Notes: a model not told the origin generated them from the sequence alone. Positions 1 through 9,237 are shown, counted from the first letter of the stretch. The stretch is DNA of 64,000 nt from Prostheceraeus crozeri (GCA_907163375.1 CAJQUW010005743.1:98501-162500); one strand, 5' to 3'. Numbers and translations are program-made.

Positions 1-519
1 TCTTAAAAAACAGCAATTGCTTCCCTATTCGAAGAATACGAAAAATCTGAATATGAAGAAGAAATAAGTTCGTGGTGTAAAGAAGCAGCAAAAAATGATC
101 AGTTAGTAGAATCTAATAAAAATAAACACATAAAGATACAATTAATAGATGATAGTGGTAATATGCAAGATCCTAGTAAACTAGATGTAATTTTTGATGA
201 TTGTGTTAATGATAGAAATCAGTCAGTTCAGAGAAATTATTTCACAAGAGGTAGACATAACAACTGTAGTGTTTTTTATTTAACACAAAGTATGTATTCA
301 TTAGATGGAAGTGTTATTAGAAAGAATGCAAATATATTTATACTATTTGAAATAAATGCAAGAAACTCAAGTGATTTGTTAAGAGATTTATGTATAAGAG
401 ATAAAGATGAATTTAAGCATTCATGTAATAATGCTTGGTCAAAAGATTATGGCTTCATTACAATTAATATTGATAAAAAAATTCATGATAGAGTTATAGA
501 AGATTTGTTTACCGAGTGA
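1..519 (+). pseudogene. C-terminal part of an A32/FtsK-type packaging ATPase from another Polinton-like element (fossil)
   Basis: The reading frame running through 163-519 resembles the C-terminal half of poxvirus A32-like / FtsK-HerA DNA-packaging ATPases of Polintons and adintoviruses. It shows a Walker B-like VIFDDC, the family pattern QRNYFTRGRHNNCSVFYLTQ, and RKNANIFILFE. Coding similarity continues upstream towards base 1, and the Walker A half is not in the window. Composition is much more AT-rich than the ATPase at 23826-24491, and the two proteins are clearly different, so this is a separate lineage. It is treated as a fossil fragment; whether the element was whole cannot be judged from here. 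Confidence 0.75.
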
Positions 520-831
520 TAAAAATATACAAATATAGTATTATAATATTTTTTTGTTATTATTATCAGCTTTAATTTTATCCATTTTTAAAATATAATA
601 TTTGAATTTTGTGGTAATATTGGAATACAACAAAAACATTTTACTGAACAAATTATTTTTTCATTTCTTTTTGTCTAACATCTTTTCGTCTAAAGATTTG
701 TTTAATAAAGTTTTGTCTAATAAAGTTTTAAGTTCTTCTAAAAAATTATCATTTTCTTCATTAGAAATTTTACCATCATTAAAAGTTTTATCATCCTTTT
801 TATTTTTATCACCAACTTTTTCGGACTGTAA
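520..831. other. AT-rich intergenic stretch with a charged coding-like tract on the minus strand
   Basis: This stretch is very AT-rich. On the minus strand, about 660-825 reads as a Lys/Asp/Glu/Asn-rich low-complexity peptide, just after the stop of the membrane protein gene at 832-1359. It could be a small charged protein of the same virus-like element or chance. No other feature is seen. Confidence 0.3.
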
Positions 832-1359
832 TTAAAATGATATTATACTAGCTTCATTAGCTATTTGATCAAATTTTTTAATCTCATCTAACGTAATAAC
901 ATTATCATCACATACCCTTTGAAAGTAGTAGTGTAATTTGTCATAAACTTCTTTAATATGTAAATGCCTAGTTTTTAATGATTTTCGTTTTTTTGATATT
1001 AAAGATTTTTCTAACATTGTAATAAATGAAGTTGTAAAAACACCCGTACCTGTTAAAGTTGTAGCAACTACTGAAATTACTAAAACACCTGAAGATATAA
1101 CATTTGTAAATACTCCTAAACTTATTGTTAAAAAGATTCCAATTCCTTGTGTTACATTCTTAACATTAGTCCATCTCTTTCTTAATTTTTTATAATGCTC
1201 TAATCTTAATAATAATTGAGATTCCTTATCTTTCATATACCTAACTCTATCTTTCTGTTTTTCTTTGTTCATTTTTTCAATGTCCATTAAAGTAGAACTA
1301 CGTTCATATGATAACAAAGGATATATTCTCGAAGTTTCTTCCACTTTTGTTTCTTCCAT
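832..1359 (-). CDS. Two-helix membrane protein of a Polinton-like element, SLATT-like
   Basis: A 175-residue protein. The N-terminal half is charged and likely helical (KKLRKRWTNVKNV follows a Lys/Glu-rich region). Two adjacent hydrophobic segments lie at about residues 72-115, separated by a short SSG turn, followed by a basic KKRKSLKTRHLH patch and a C-terminal helix. This layout recalls SLATT-type two-helix membrane proteins that often sit near Polinton or adintovirus genes. The assignment rests on architecture, not on a catalytic motif. It faces the ATPase fragment at 1-519 and has the same AT-rich composition, so it probably belongs to the same left-hand element. The function is unknown; a pore or membrane-remodelling role would be inference. 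Confidence 0.55.
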   Translation of the reverse strand: MEETKVEETSRIYPLLSYERSSTLMDIEKMNKEKQKDRVRYMKDKESQLLLRLEHYKKLRKRWTNVKNVTQGIGIFLTISLGVFTNVISSGVLVISVVATTLTGTGVFTTSFITMLEKSLISKKRKSLKTRHLHIKEVYDKLHYYFQRVCDDNVITLDEIKKFDQIANEASIISF

Positions 1360-1480
1360 TTTTAAAGAAATATTTTAGACACATAATTTTAGTTATCTCA
1401 TATTTTGAAAACCTGAAAAATGGATAAAACTCATGAATTTAGACGTTTTTAAAAATACCAATTTTTTTGATGTTGTGGCT

Positions 1481-2090
1481 TGGAACGGTCATGATTTTAA
1501 GGGTGAAAATTGTAATTCTCAAATTTTGAGATTCTTAACTTTTATGATTTTCGGTGTCCTGGACCGGTCATGATTTTCAAAGTAAAAAATGATCTTAATC
1601 TCAAATTTGAGATTCTTAACTTTTATGATTTTCGGTGTCCTGGACCGGTCATGATTTTGGGAGTAAAATGTCATAATCTCAAATTTGAGTTTCTTAACTT
1701 TTATGATTTTCGGTGTCCTGGACCGGTCATGATTTTCAAAGTAAAAAATGATCTTAATCTCAAATTTGAGATTCTTAACTTTTATGATTTTCGGTGTCCT
1801 GGACCGGTCATGATTTTCAAAGTAAAAAATGATCTTAATCTCAAATTTGAGATTCTTAGCTTTTATGATTTTCGGTGTCCTGGACCGGTCATGATTTTCA
1901 AAGTAAAAAATGATCTTAATCTCAAATTTGAGATTCTTAACTTTAATGATTTTCGGTGTCCTGGACCGGTCATGATTTTTAAAGTAAAAAATGATCTTAA
2001 TCTCAAATTTGAGATTCTTAACTTTAATGATTTTCGGTGTCCTGGACCGGTCATGATTTTAAGGGGGGTGTAAAATGTCATAATCTCAAA
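1481..2090. repeat. 81-bp tandem repeat array, about eight copies
   Basis: The motif GGACCGGTCATGATTTT recurs at 1561, 1642, 1720, 1801, 1882, 1963 and 2044, with a diverged first copy near 1482. Spacing is 81 bp except for one 78-bp unit. Each unit contains the palindromic words ACCGGT and TCAAATTTGA. Because 81 and 78 are multiples of three, the array is open on both strands (1570-2073 + and 1863-2081 -), but that periodic peptide is a by-product of the repeat. Flanking sequence on both sides repeats the word ATGAATTTAG. Confidence 0.95.
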
Positions 2091-2344
2091 TTTGAGATTT
2101 TGAAAAATTTGAAAAATTGGGTATTTTTTAAAAACGCCTAAATTTATGAATTTAGGTCTTCATAACCTAAAAAATTGACCAAAATTCATGAATTTAGTCG
2201 TTTTTAAAAATACCGATTTTTCAAAAAAATGGTACTTTTTAAATGGACTAAATTTATGAATTTAGGTCTTAAAAACCTGAAAAAGGGTTAAAATTCATGA
2301 ATTTATGTCGTTTTTTAAAATACCAATTTTTCTGAATTTGTCTT
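2091..2344. repeat. AT-rich imperfect repeats flanking the 81-bp array
   Basis: The words ATTCATGAATTTAG and AAATTTATGAATTTAGGTCTT recur here, and a related copy lies on the other side of the array at about 1428-1475. The phrase 'GGCCTGGAACGGTC' at about 2344 echoes the repeat unit. No gene is seen. Confidence 0.7.
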
Positions 2345-4270
2345 GGCCTGGAACGGTCTTTTGCCCATTACTGATAAAGGCCGTGCAAGTGGACATATCA
2401 CCGGTTGCCGAGAGCTCAGGAGACGACAAGAAACCATTGTTGGCCCCTTTCCTTTATTTTGATGGCTGTAAGAAATTGTTTCTTTGGTTTAAGAAGACAA
2501 GAGGACAGTGGGTCAACCAGAGTGGGGTCAGTGCAATAAAGCGCCATCTCGAGAAAAACTGCGCACCAAACGTCGACTCACCATTCACCGAAGTTTTCAG
2601 TGTGTTCCATCAACAAGCAAGCCTCCTCTTCCGAAAGAAGCAAAAGAACAATGTCAGTAGCATGTAGTGAAGCTTGTTTGTGCCCATCCGACTGTGTCCA
2701 TCAACGCCATGGCTCAAATTGCATCTTCTTGCGCAAACTTCGCTTCTTCGGTAACGCACAGAAACAACAAGATCAATGACTATTCCATCGGACGAACTTA
2801 CATTTCATCGGGGTTAATGACTGAGGGAGAGCAATCCCATGCGAAGTTGCAACATCATTTTAGAAACAGTCTCAACGATCCGGATGCTGGTGTATCATGC
2901 ATGATTGATTTTTAGTCTGGAAGACATGAACATCGACTTTCTTATTTTGCTATTGTTGCTTGTGGACTCGATAAAGATTGGTGTTGGTTCAGTTATCCAC
3001 TTAAGATTTGTGATTTGGATTATGTACCACACGACGCTTCGTTCACTTTCAAAATTCTCGAAGAATGCATCAAGTCACCGGATGATGAAAAACAGGGTGA
3101 GCTCTCTCAGCCCATCTTTATAGTTAGTGACAACGAACCGAAAATGGTCGCAGCGTTCGACGGCCGTTATCCAACGACGCTGAACTTGGGTGGTATAATT
3201 GGTTGTACCGAACATGCCTTGTCGACTTGTGTCAAAGACGTTTTCGAGAAGTATCCACCAGAATTACTAAGTGGCATGATGTCTAATCTGACTTCTGTGG
3301 AATCTTTCTATAATGTACGCGACCAAAATGCGAAGCGACTGAAGCGTGCTATTCCTGATTAAAGCACGACTCGCCCATGGCGCTTCAGCATTCTCGACTT
3401 CGATCTGCGGTGGACAACTACACTGTATTTCTGTCAGAAGAAGACTGTCATGTATCTGACAATTTGCCACCTTTACCTTCACTGAAATCTCTGTTGGATA
3501 TTATGGAAGCCGTCAAGTGCTTCTTTGACAGAGTTGAGGTTGATGAGCCAACTTCTCATCTATCTTACCTGAACTATATTACTTTGGATATTCACTTGTT
3601 CCAAATGCAGATTAGTGAAGAAGTGCCTGCCATCGCTCGGGAGACTTGCTGCCTTCTACGAAACCAGATGAGAAAGAAGCTGTGGCCATATTGTGGTTCA
3701 TCATTTGCAAAAGCGGCTTGTTATTTGTCAGGCATTGATGTCTGCAACACGGCTTTGGATATGGTGAAAACTCTTAGATATTCCAGCAAAAAGTCCCGAG
3801 AATTGCAGGTGTTAGTTATGAATGAATGGGAGCAGGAGATGCAAGGATTCAAATCGAGTGTTGTGAACTATTTGAATCAGCTGCTTGATTCAATGCATAT
3901 ATCTGATATCCCCACGGACAAAGTCAGTGATAACCAGGAACGTGAGCCTTCGACATCCTGCGATCCGTTTGAGACATTGTGTGCTCCACGCCCAAAGCGC
4001 ATGAAGACTTCGCTTCATGAACAACTTGAAACAGAAATGTTGCTATTTGAGACCATTCGTGTGGCCTCCAGACATCCGACCAAGGATTTTTGGAAAGAGA
4101 AAGGACCACAAATGAGACTTGTCAAAGTGTGCAAAAATTATTTTTTCCACCCCAGTGTCATCGGTTTCTGTAGAAAGATTATTCAGCGAGGCGGGGATTC
4201 TCTTATCAAAGCTTCGAAAAAGGCTCAAGCCTGACAAGCTCAGCGCTATGATTTACACAAAATATGCTTG
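2345..4270 (+). pseudogene. hAT-superfamily transposase, decayed
   Basis: Coding similarity to hAT transposases runs across four open stretches (2305-2667, 2667-2915, 3015-3362, 3377-4234). A BED-finger-like tail (SAIKRHLEKNC) comes first. The catalytic-core pattern IVSDNEPKMVAAF then GCTEHALSTCV follows (D of DNE, H of the hAT RNase H fold). The C-terminal dimerisation pattern FWKEKGPQ...YFFHPSV and then ERLFSEAG...KLRKRLKP is at the end. Breaks are visible: a TAG at 2913 where Trp is expected (MIDF-stop-SGRHEH), a stop near 3360, a frame change near 3390, and a one-base shift near 4168 that takes ERLFSEAG out of the main frame. It is not active. Terminal inverted repeats and an 8-bp target duplication were not found, so the element limits are unknown. 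Confidence 0.85.
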
Positions 4271-4344
4271 TAAGTTAGAGACTGTATTATAATTCAGTTC
4301 CTAGGTTTGCATGAACATTTGTTATTCATTTGATATATTTCATA

Positions 4345-4600
4345 ACAACGTTTGTTAATCCATTGACATTTTTCTAGTGCATCGGCTATTCTCTAGATTT
4401 TCATACCCGTAGAAACGTTTGTTAATCCATTGATATTTTCTTGAGTATTTGCTTTTGCCTTGATGGTTTTCAAAGTGTCGCTTGTTAATCCATCGATGGT
4501 CTTCATTCGGCATCACGCGGGTCTCAAAGTAACGGTTGTTAGTCCATTGATAATTTATTGAAGATCTGCTATTCTTAGATTGTAATACTGTCATTCGTAG
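4345..4600. repeat. Degenerate tandem repeat, unit about 56-65 bp
   Basis: The word TTGTTAATCCATTGATATTT and variants recur at about 4350, 4415, 4478 and 4534, with two more diverged copies near 4835 and 4888 beyond the hairpin. The unit length drifts and copies differ at many sites, so the array is old. It directly follows the hAT remnant. Nothing suggests coding. Confidence 0.7.
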
Positions 4601-4667
4601 GCCTTTATACATAATAGGGCCTACATTGGAGACTTCATTAGGTGACTGAACGGGAGGTTTTTTAAAT

Positions 4668-4796
4668 TCACCATTGCTTGATCGAAATCAAAAATAAGAT
4701 ATCTCCCTTTTTATGTCACGAGGTTTTATTGTAAATAAAATAAAGTGACATAAAAAGGGAGAGATCTTATTTTTGATTTCGATCAAGCAATGGTGA
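4668..4796. repeat. Near-perfect hairpin, 52-bp arms, 25-bp loop
   Basis: The left arm 4668-4719 and the right arm 4745-4796 are reverse complements over 52 bp with a single mismatch. Both begin or end with TCACCATTGCTTGATCG or its complement. The loop (4720-4744) is AT-rich. It interrupts the degenerate tandem repeat, so it is either a small foldback transposon (MITE) or a recent inverted duplication. If transcribed it would give a long double-stranded RNA hairpin. Confidence 0.95.
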
Positions 4797-5125
4797 AAAA
4801 AAAATTCATTGGAGAGTTTTTATAATATGTAGCTTTCATCAATCCATTGATATTTTTTAATTTTTGATGCCTATTTAGCAGCAGCGTTTGTCAATCCTTG
4901 GAAAGATTTTCAATGAACGTTTGTTTCTCGAATATATATTTGTCTTTTTGCATTTGTGGCTTTATCATTAAAGTTAGATAGAATTGGAATTACACCGTAC
5001 CTAAATACATGGGATGCGAGCGAGTGTATTATCACATATTCATAAATCAGTTGTTGTTTTCTGTTGATAAGTCATAGAAATATGCGTAGGCGAAGTATTG
5101 ACTTCATTGCTTGTATACAGGCACT
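4797..5125. other. Intergenic, no gene seen
   Basis: AT-rich DNA with the last diverged copies of the 'TCAATCCATTGATAT' repeat near 4835 and 4888. Nothing else is recognisable up to the Polinton end at 5126. Confidence 0.6.
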
Positions 5126-6480
5126 AGTAGTAAGTAAAACTCCACTTCTGGATAGCGCAAGATGGCCGCCGTCGCTGACGTCCCCCCCCTCTGGAACGAC
5201 AGAGGTCTGTCGTGGTCTGCCGGCCAAGTTGGTCCGAAAGGTTCGCTGACGTCCCCCCCTCTGGAACGACAGAGTGTCGTGGTGGACTTGGGCGACCGCC
5301 AGGTTTTGTCTTGAGGCTATAGTGTGTGATGTTTTTCGTGCAATCTGATGAATGTTGGGTTGAAAATGGGCTGTTTCGAGTGGAAGCAGTGCTCGGATGT
5401 GAAAACGGAGGCCAGATTCGGATTCAGCGTGAAATTCTGCATCGGTATGGTGAGTTTCAAGTCAATCGGAGAGAAAAATTTTCGCTGACGTCCCCCCCCT
5501 CTGGACAGCTAGCTTCGATCTTGGCTTCTAGTGGACGGATTTTGTCGTGCCATAGCTCGTTTGAAAGCTAAGAGTGAGACAAATGCAGTGAAAGAAACGC
5601 CTTGTTCATATCTGTCTTCGTTTAGATGTGAGACGCCATTTAAGATTTTAGGTCGGAGCTCACCTGAAAAATCCTAAGTGTCAGAGTGGCTTTGTATGGG
5701 CAAAATTTTGAAAATTTTCCAAAGTGTCGCATTTCGACCTGGGACCTTTACCAAAACATTTTTCATCAAATTTCGCTGACGTCCCCCCCCCCCCGACAGC
5801 GATCTTCTAACTTTGGTTCTAGTGGACGGATTTTGTCTTACAGCTACTCGTTTGAAAGAGGAGAAAAAACTGCTCGACGCCATTTTTGCCGCGGGTCAAT
5901 CGGACCAGCCGTTCAAAAGTTAGAGCTGTTACAAGATTTTAGGTCGGAGCTCACCTGAAAAAATCCTAAGTGTCAGAGTGGCTTTTTATGGGTAAAATTT
6001 TGAAAATTTTCCAAAGTGTGTCATTTCGACCTGGGACCTTCACCAAAACATTTTTCATCAAATTTCACTGAGCTCCCCCCTCTGGACAGCTAGCTTCGAT
6101 CTTGGCTTCTAGTGGACGGATTTTGTCGTGCCATAACTCGTTTGAAAGCTAAGAGTGAGACAAATTCACTGAAAGAAACGCCTTGTTCATATCTGTCTTC
6201 GTTTAGATGTGAGACGCCATTTAAGATTTTAGGTCGGAGCTCACCTGAAAAAATCCTAAGTGTCTGAGTGGCTTTGTATGGGCAAAATTTTGAAAATTTT
6301 CCAAAGTGTCGCATTTCGACCTGGGACCTTCACCAAAACATTTTTCATCAAATTTCTCCGAACGAGGGGGGAGGTCAGTGAAATTTGATGAAAAATGTTT
6401 TGGTGAAGGTCCCAGGTCGAAATTCGGAAGTTTTAAATTTTTCAAAATTTTCACCACACTGGAGCTCTCACACTTAGGAA
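5126..6480 (+). repeat. Left terminal inverted repeat of the Polinton, made of sub-repeats
   Basis: The outer end matches the inverse of 32208 inward: the AGTAGTAAGTAAAAC terminus, then an AAGATGGCCGC word, then repeated CGCTGACGTCCCCCCC-CTCTGGA units at about 5173, 5242, 5483 and 5772, with a variant at 6063. A longer unit (words GTTTAGATGTGAGACGCCAT, TTTTAGGTCGGAGCTCACC, TTCGACCTGGGACC, CAAAACATTTTTCATC) recurs at about 5620-5770, 5935-6065 and 6205-6355. Short frames in this region are by-products of the repeats. Confidence 0.85.
6313..6423. repeat. Perfect 43-bp-arm palindrome at the inner edge of the left TIR
   Basis: 6313-6355 and 6381-6423 are exact reverse complements around a 25-bp spacer that contains a G-run and AGGTCAGTG. 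The arm is the same ATTTCGACCTGGGACC unit that recurs through the TIR, so the palindrome comes from two TIR sub-repeats meeting head to head. Confidence 0.9.
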
Positions 6481-6656
6481 TTTTTTCACTTGTGGCATGT
6501 TACATGGACATGTGCTGACGGACCCAGTTCCCCTGGTGATATGAGAATGGTTCAGCTGTCATATGATAGAGAATGATGAGACACATCGTTTGCAACAAAC
6601 CGCATGTCGCTACGATGAATACTTTCGGAGATAGAGCCATTTTAAATTTTCTTCCG

Positions 6657-6720
6657 AGCATATATAAACCCCCGACAACGTAAGTCTGATCATTTCATCG
6701 AAAGACGAGGTAAGCGACGG
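6657..6720 (+). promoter_or_regulatory. TATA box and first leader exon of the leftmost Polinton gene
   Basis: A consensus TATATAAAC lies at about 6660-6668. Donor-like CAACGTAAGT (about 6676) and GACGAGGTAAGC (about 6706) follow, which suggests a short spliced leader that joins downstream near TTATCTTACAG or ATCTCAG (7260-7292), just before the coiled-coil gene. Similar TATA boxes precede the next genes on this strand. Confidence 0.55.
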
Positions 6721-6951
6721 TCGTCGCTCTGAGCTCCCGATATCGGGTGTTTCAAAGGACTCTATCTTTTGAAGTAGGCAAGCTATCTTCTTACTTCAAA
6801 GTTTGTATGATAGAGTTTGATAGTGTCTTTACTACTGATAAAATTTTTAAAAGTAGTATGAGTAGTAAAAATGCGGAATTTTTTTAAAATTCTTAATTTT
6901 CAGTTTTTTCAAAGTTTTAACATGTAGACTAAGGTTTTCAAGTATGCTGAG

Positions 6952-7136
6952 TTCAAATCTGCTATCAGATTTGAAATTTAACTTAGTGTAAGGCAGCTTT
7001 GAGGGGTTATATCCCAGCTACTGATCACTACCTTTGACTCGGCGTTGCTGTTACCACTTCGGGGCAGTGACAATGATGTCTTCAGCTGTAAAGAGCGGGT
7101 ATCGGGGAAGATCTCTCACTTCCCTAGTGATCAGTA
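6952..7136. other. Structured leader region with two inverted repeats
   Basis: 6952-6961 and 6966-6975 form a perfect 10-bp stem (TTCAAATCTG) around loop CTAT. Further on, 7019-7030 (TACTGATCACTA) is exactly complementary to 7125-7136 and encloses a 94-nt domain that is more GC-rich than its surroundings. The next 40 bases contain GGCC-TTCG-GGCT. The region lies between the leader promoter and the first open reading frame. The motif CTG-CTAT-CAG reappears in the three 143-bp repeats downstream. A structured RNA or operator cluster is possible. Confidence 0.5.
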
Positions 7137-7326
7137 CAAGGCCTTCGGGCTGTCGACGGGATCGAGTGCCACTCACTATACTCAAATCTATCATTCCTGA
7201 CTAAGTGTAATGCTTTAGGAATATGACTGTACTACATGATTCCAAACTTATACAAATTTCATTATCTTACAGTTAACAAGAAATCTCAGGCATGGCTAAC
7301 GATAAGAACCGAAATTTCACATCAAA

Positions 7327-8457
7327 ATGTGTACATGTGGGCGAATCAATCGCAGTGCGGACGCCAAGGCGCATGTCAACAAGGCGGGCACCGACCACAT
7401 GATTATCCTGAATAGGGTTGCGTGTGTGAAGTGTAGAGTGTTGAAGGGTGATGAGGATGAGGCGCGTTTTTACAGAGTGCATGCTGACTGTAGTGGAGGT
7501 TTGGTAAATGACTTGCGATTCACGCAGTTGACTGTTGAAGAGAGGGAGCGAATATTGGCGATAGAGCGAGAGGGTAAGGTTGAGAATGTTGTTGAGAATG
7601 ATGAGTTGGCGAGAGCAGTTGCGTCGTTGGAGGCTGAGATTGGGCGAAAGAGAGTGCTTGAGAGTGATGATGAGGATGATGTGGATTTAGATAGGGAGCG
7701 TGTGAGGAAGCGTGTGAGGAAGTTGAGCTCTTCGTCGTCGGAGGTGTCAAACATTGTCATCACCGACCCCCCGAAGAGCTCATCTTCCCCAAAAGTGAAG
7801 AGTGGTGGGATTCGTATGCAGTCGGCGAGGTGGTTGAAGGATGAAGAGAAAAAGCATGTGTCGCAGCAGATGGCGCATGATTTGTTGGTAAATAAGTATG
7901 AGAGTTTGAAGAAGGTGAAGGATGAAGTTGTGAAGGAGTTGGATGAGTTGAAAAAGAAGGAACTGAAGTCGAAGGAGGTAGCGGATGAGAATATTCGAAT
8001 GAGGCGTAGTGTGACTGATTTGAAGAATAAGACGCGAGAGTTGGAAGAGAAGAATGATGACTGTGAGAAGAGGGCGAGTGCTGTGGAGAGAAGAATGAGA
8101 GATGCAGAAGCGAAGTTTGAGGAGATGATGAAGGAGATGAGTGTGTTGAGAGCGAGGAATGTTGAGTTGGAGAGGACTGTGGCTCGGTGGGGTGATGAGA
8201 GGCAGGCGTTTGAGAAGTTGGAGCGCATGAGGGATGAGTGGAATCGTGTGAATGAGGATAGGTTGTTTGAGTTTCACATCCCTATTCGGGACAATCATTT
8301 GGACGACGAAGTACTCGTCAATCAAAATCTGGACGAGTCAATAATTTGTTACAACGGCCATCCGACGAAAAAATGCCTACATGCCAGCCTGAGAATGCGC
8401 GGTCATCTCCACAAATTCTCTATTCGGAAGCGCGCGAGACTGCCAAAGGATGGCTAA
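7327..8457 (+). CDS. Cys-containing N-terminus plus long coiled-coil protein, Polinton accessory gene
   Basis: A 376-residue frame. The N-terminus has CTCG and CVKC pairs in a roughly 60-residue domain (HVNKAGTDHMI... CVKCRVLKGDEDEARFYRVHADC), possibly zinc-binding. Residues about 70-150 are acidic and basic with a serine tract. Residues about 165-310 form a strong heptad-rich coiled coil (KDEVVKELDELKKKE, TRELEEKNDDCEKR). The C-terminus is basic. The start is uncertain: an ATG at 7293 follows a splice-acceptor-like CTCAG in another frame, so a spliced start is possible. The base composition is strikingly GA-rich and lacks C on the coding strand from about 7540 to 8270. The function is not recognised; a DNA-binding or regulatory role is conceivable from the charge pattern. 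Confidence 0.65.
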   Translation: MCTCGRINRSADAKAHVNKAGTDHMIILNRVACVKCRVLKGDEDEARFYRVHADCSGGLVNDLRFTQLTVEERERILAIEREGKVENVVENDELARAVASLEAEIGRKRVLESDDEDDVDLDRERVRKRVRKLSSSSSEVSNIVITDPPKSSSSPKVKSGGIRMQSARWLKDEEKKHVSQQMAHDLLVNKYESLKKVKDEVVKELDELKKKELKSKEVADENIRMRRSVTDLKNKTRELEEKNDDCEKRASAVERRMRDAEAKFEEMMKEMSVLRARNVELERTVARWGDERQAFEKLERMRDEWNRVNEDRLFEFHIPIRDNHLDDEVLVNQNLDESIICYNGHPTKKCLHASLRMRGHLHKFSIRKRARLPKDG

Positions 8458-8665
8458 CTTGGTAAGTGAAAAGAAATTTGATAGTATATCCTATTCTAAT
8501 ACATATCATTTTCATTGCAGATCTTTGCCCGCCTTCACCACCCCATCAATTCACTCCCGAGAACGAACCATCGGCTCTCTTAAGGGCCACCTAGGGGCAA
8601 GACATGATAGAACCTCCACGCGGTTTGCCCTGGGCAGTCTTCGGACTGGCGAATACTATCATTAA
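8450..8665 (+). other. Short gene start with a 59-bp intron after the coiled-coil gene
   Basis: ATGGCTAACTTG at 8450 is followed at once by a consensus donor GTAAGTG (8462) and, 59 bp later, by acceptor TTTTCATTGCAG (ending 8520). The downstream exon runs into the first 143-bp repeat. It overlaps the end of the coiled-coil frame. It may be an alternative 3' end of that gene or a very small protein. The splice signals are clear in sequence; use is untested. Confidence 0.4.
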
Positions 8666-8696
8666 GTTGAATCTGCTATCAGTCAACTTGAACGTT
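8554..8696 (+). repeat. 143-bp cassette repeat, copy 1
   Basis: The unit begins CTCCCGAGAACGAACC and ends CAACTTGAACGTT. It contains CAGTC-TTCG-GACTG, a 5-bp stem closed by an extra-stable UUCG tetraloop, and AAGTTGA...TCAACTT, a 7-bp stem around ATCTGCTATCAG. It follows the first gene and precedes the TATA box of the second. Copies at 9030 and 9559 are about 95-98% identical by eye. Confidence 0.9.
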
Positions 8697-8713
8697 GCGT
8701 CGCGTTAGAGGGG

Positions 8714-8752
8714 TATATAAACCACTGCCTCTCATTTCATTTCATTTCAATC
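8714..8752 (+). promoter_or_regulatory. TATA box and leader of the 88-residue gene
   Basis: TATATAA at 8714-8720, about 33 bases before the ATG at 8753. The short leader contains a CATTT tandem repeat (TCATTTCATTTCATTTCA). The spacing implies transcription starting at or just before the ATG, hence a very short 5' UTR. Confidence 0.6.
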
Positions 8753-9019
8753 ATGCAGACGCCGAACAGTCAAGTCAGCTCTCCTCGCGGACCGCAGTTA
8801 AGGCCGCGCAATTTATTTGAGGAGTTTTTCAGGCTAGAGGAGCAAGACAGAGTCCACAATAATCTTGCTCGGATTGGCAATCCGATGACAGCAACTGTTG
8901 TCAATCCAACGGAATGGCGCTACATTCCACTTTTTAGCCATGTACCAGTTAGTGTGGAAGTCGACAGTGCTACCAAAGAGAGAGTCAAAGACTCTCTCAG
9001 CAGAATTGGTAGGGTGTAA
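8753..9019 (+). CDS. Small protein of 88 residues, unknown, Polinton left gene block
   Basis: Soluble, without a signal peptide or membrane segment. Residues 1-20 are Pro/Ser/Arg-rich, the middle is acidic and helical (NLFEEFFRLEEQDRVHNNLARIG), and the C-terminus repeats a related pattern (TKERVKDSLSRIG). The two RIG-ended helices (NNLARIGNP and DSLSRIGRV) look like an internal duplication. It has its own TATA box 33 bases upstream and is followed 10 bases after the stop by the second 143-bp repeat, so it is a self-contained transcription unit. I do not recognise the family. Confidence 0.6.
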   Translation: MQTPNSQVSSPRGPQLRPRNLFEEFFRLEEQDRVHNNLARIGNPMTATVVNPTEWRYIPLFSHVPVSVEVDSATKERVKDSLSRIGRV

Positions 9020-9029
9020 GATGACGTTA

Positions 9030-9172
9030 CTCCCGAGAACGAACCACTGGCTCTCTTAAGGGCCACCATGGGGCAAGATTTGATAGAACCTCCTCGCGGT
9101 TTGCCCTGGGCAGTCTTCGGACTGGCGAATACTATCATTAAGTTGAATCTGCTATCAGTCAACTTGAACGTT
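9030..9172 (+). repeat. 143-bp cassette repeat, copy 2
   Basis: Same unit as at 8554, with the UUCG hairpin and the ATCTGCTATCAG stem-loop kept. It starts 10 bases after the stop of the 88-residue gene. A 20-bp word following it (GCAGTCGATTGCTATCCCTG, about 9175) reappears at about 10071 and 10277. Confidence 0.9.
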
Positions 9173-9237
9173 ATGCAGTCGATTGCTATCCCTGAAGCAT
9201 TCTGATTCGCTGTTGAGCAATTCATTGTTGAAAACCC

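Noticed and set aside
1570-2073. 167-residue periodic protein (and a 72-residue minus-strand one)
   Set aside because: It is only the translation of the 81-bp tandem repeat, open because the unit is a multiple of three.
1481-2090. CRISPR-like array
   Set aside because: The copies are contiguous tandem repeats without unique spacers, in animal DNA.
5064-6518. Several short frames in the left TIR
   Set aside because: They lie in repeated, non-coding TIR units and change frame from unit to unit.
7470-8325. Long minus-strand frames (252, 181 and 76 residues) opposite the coiled-coil gene
   Set aside because: Shadows caused by the purine-rich coding strand; Ser/Phe/Leu-rich composition without domains.
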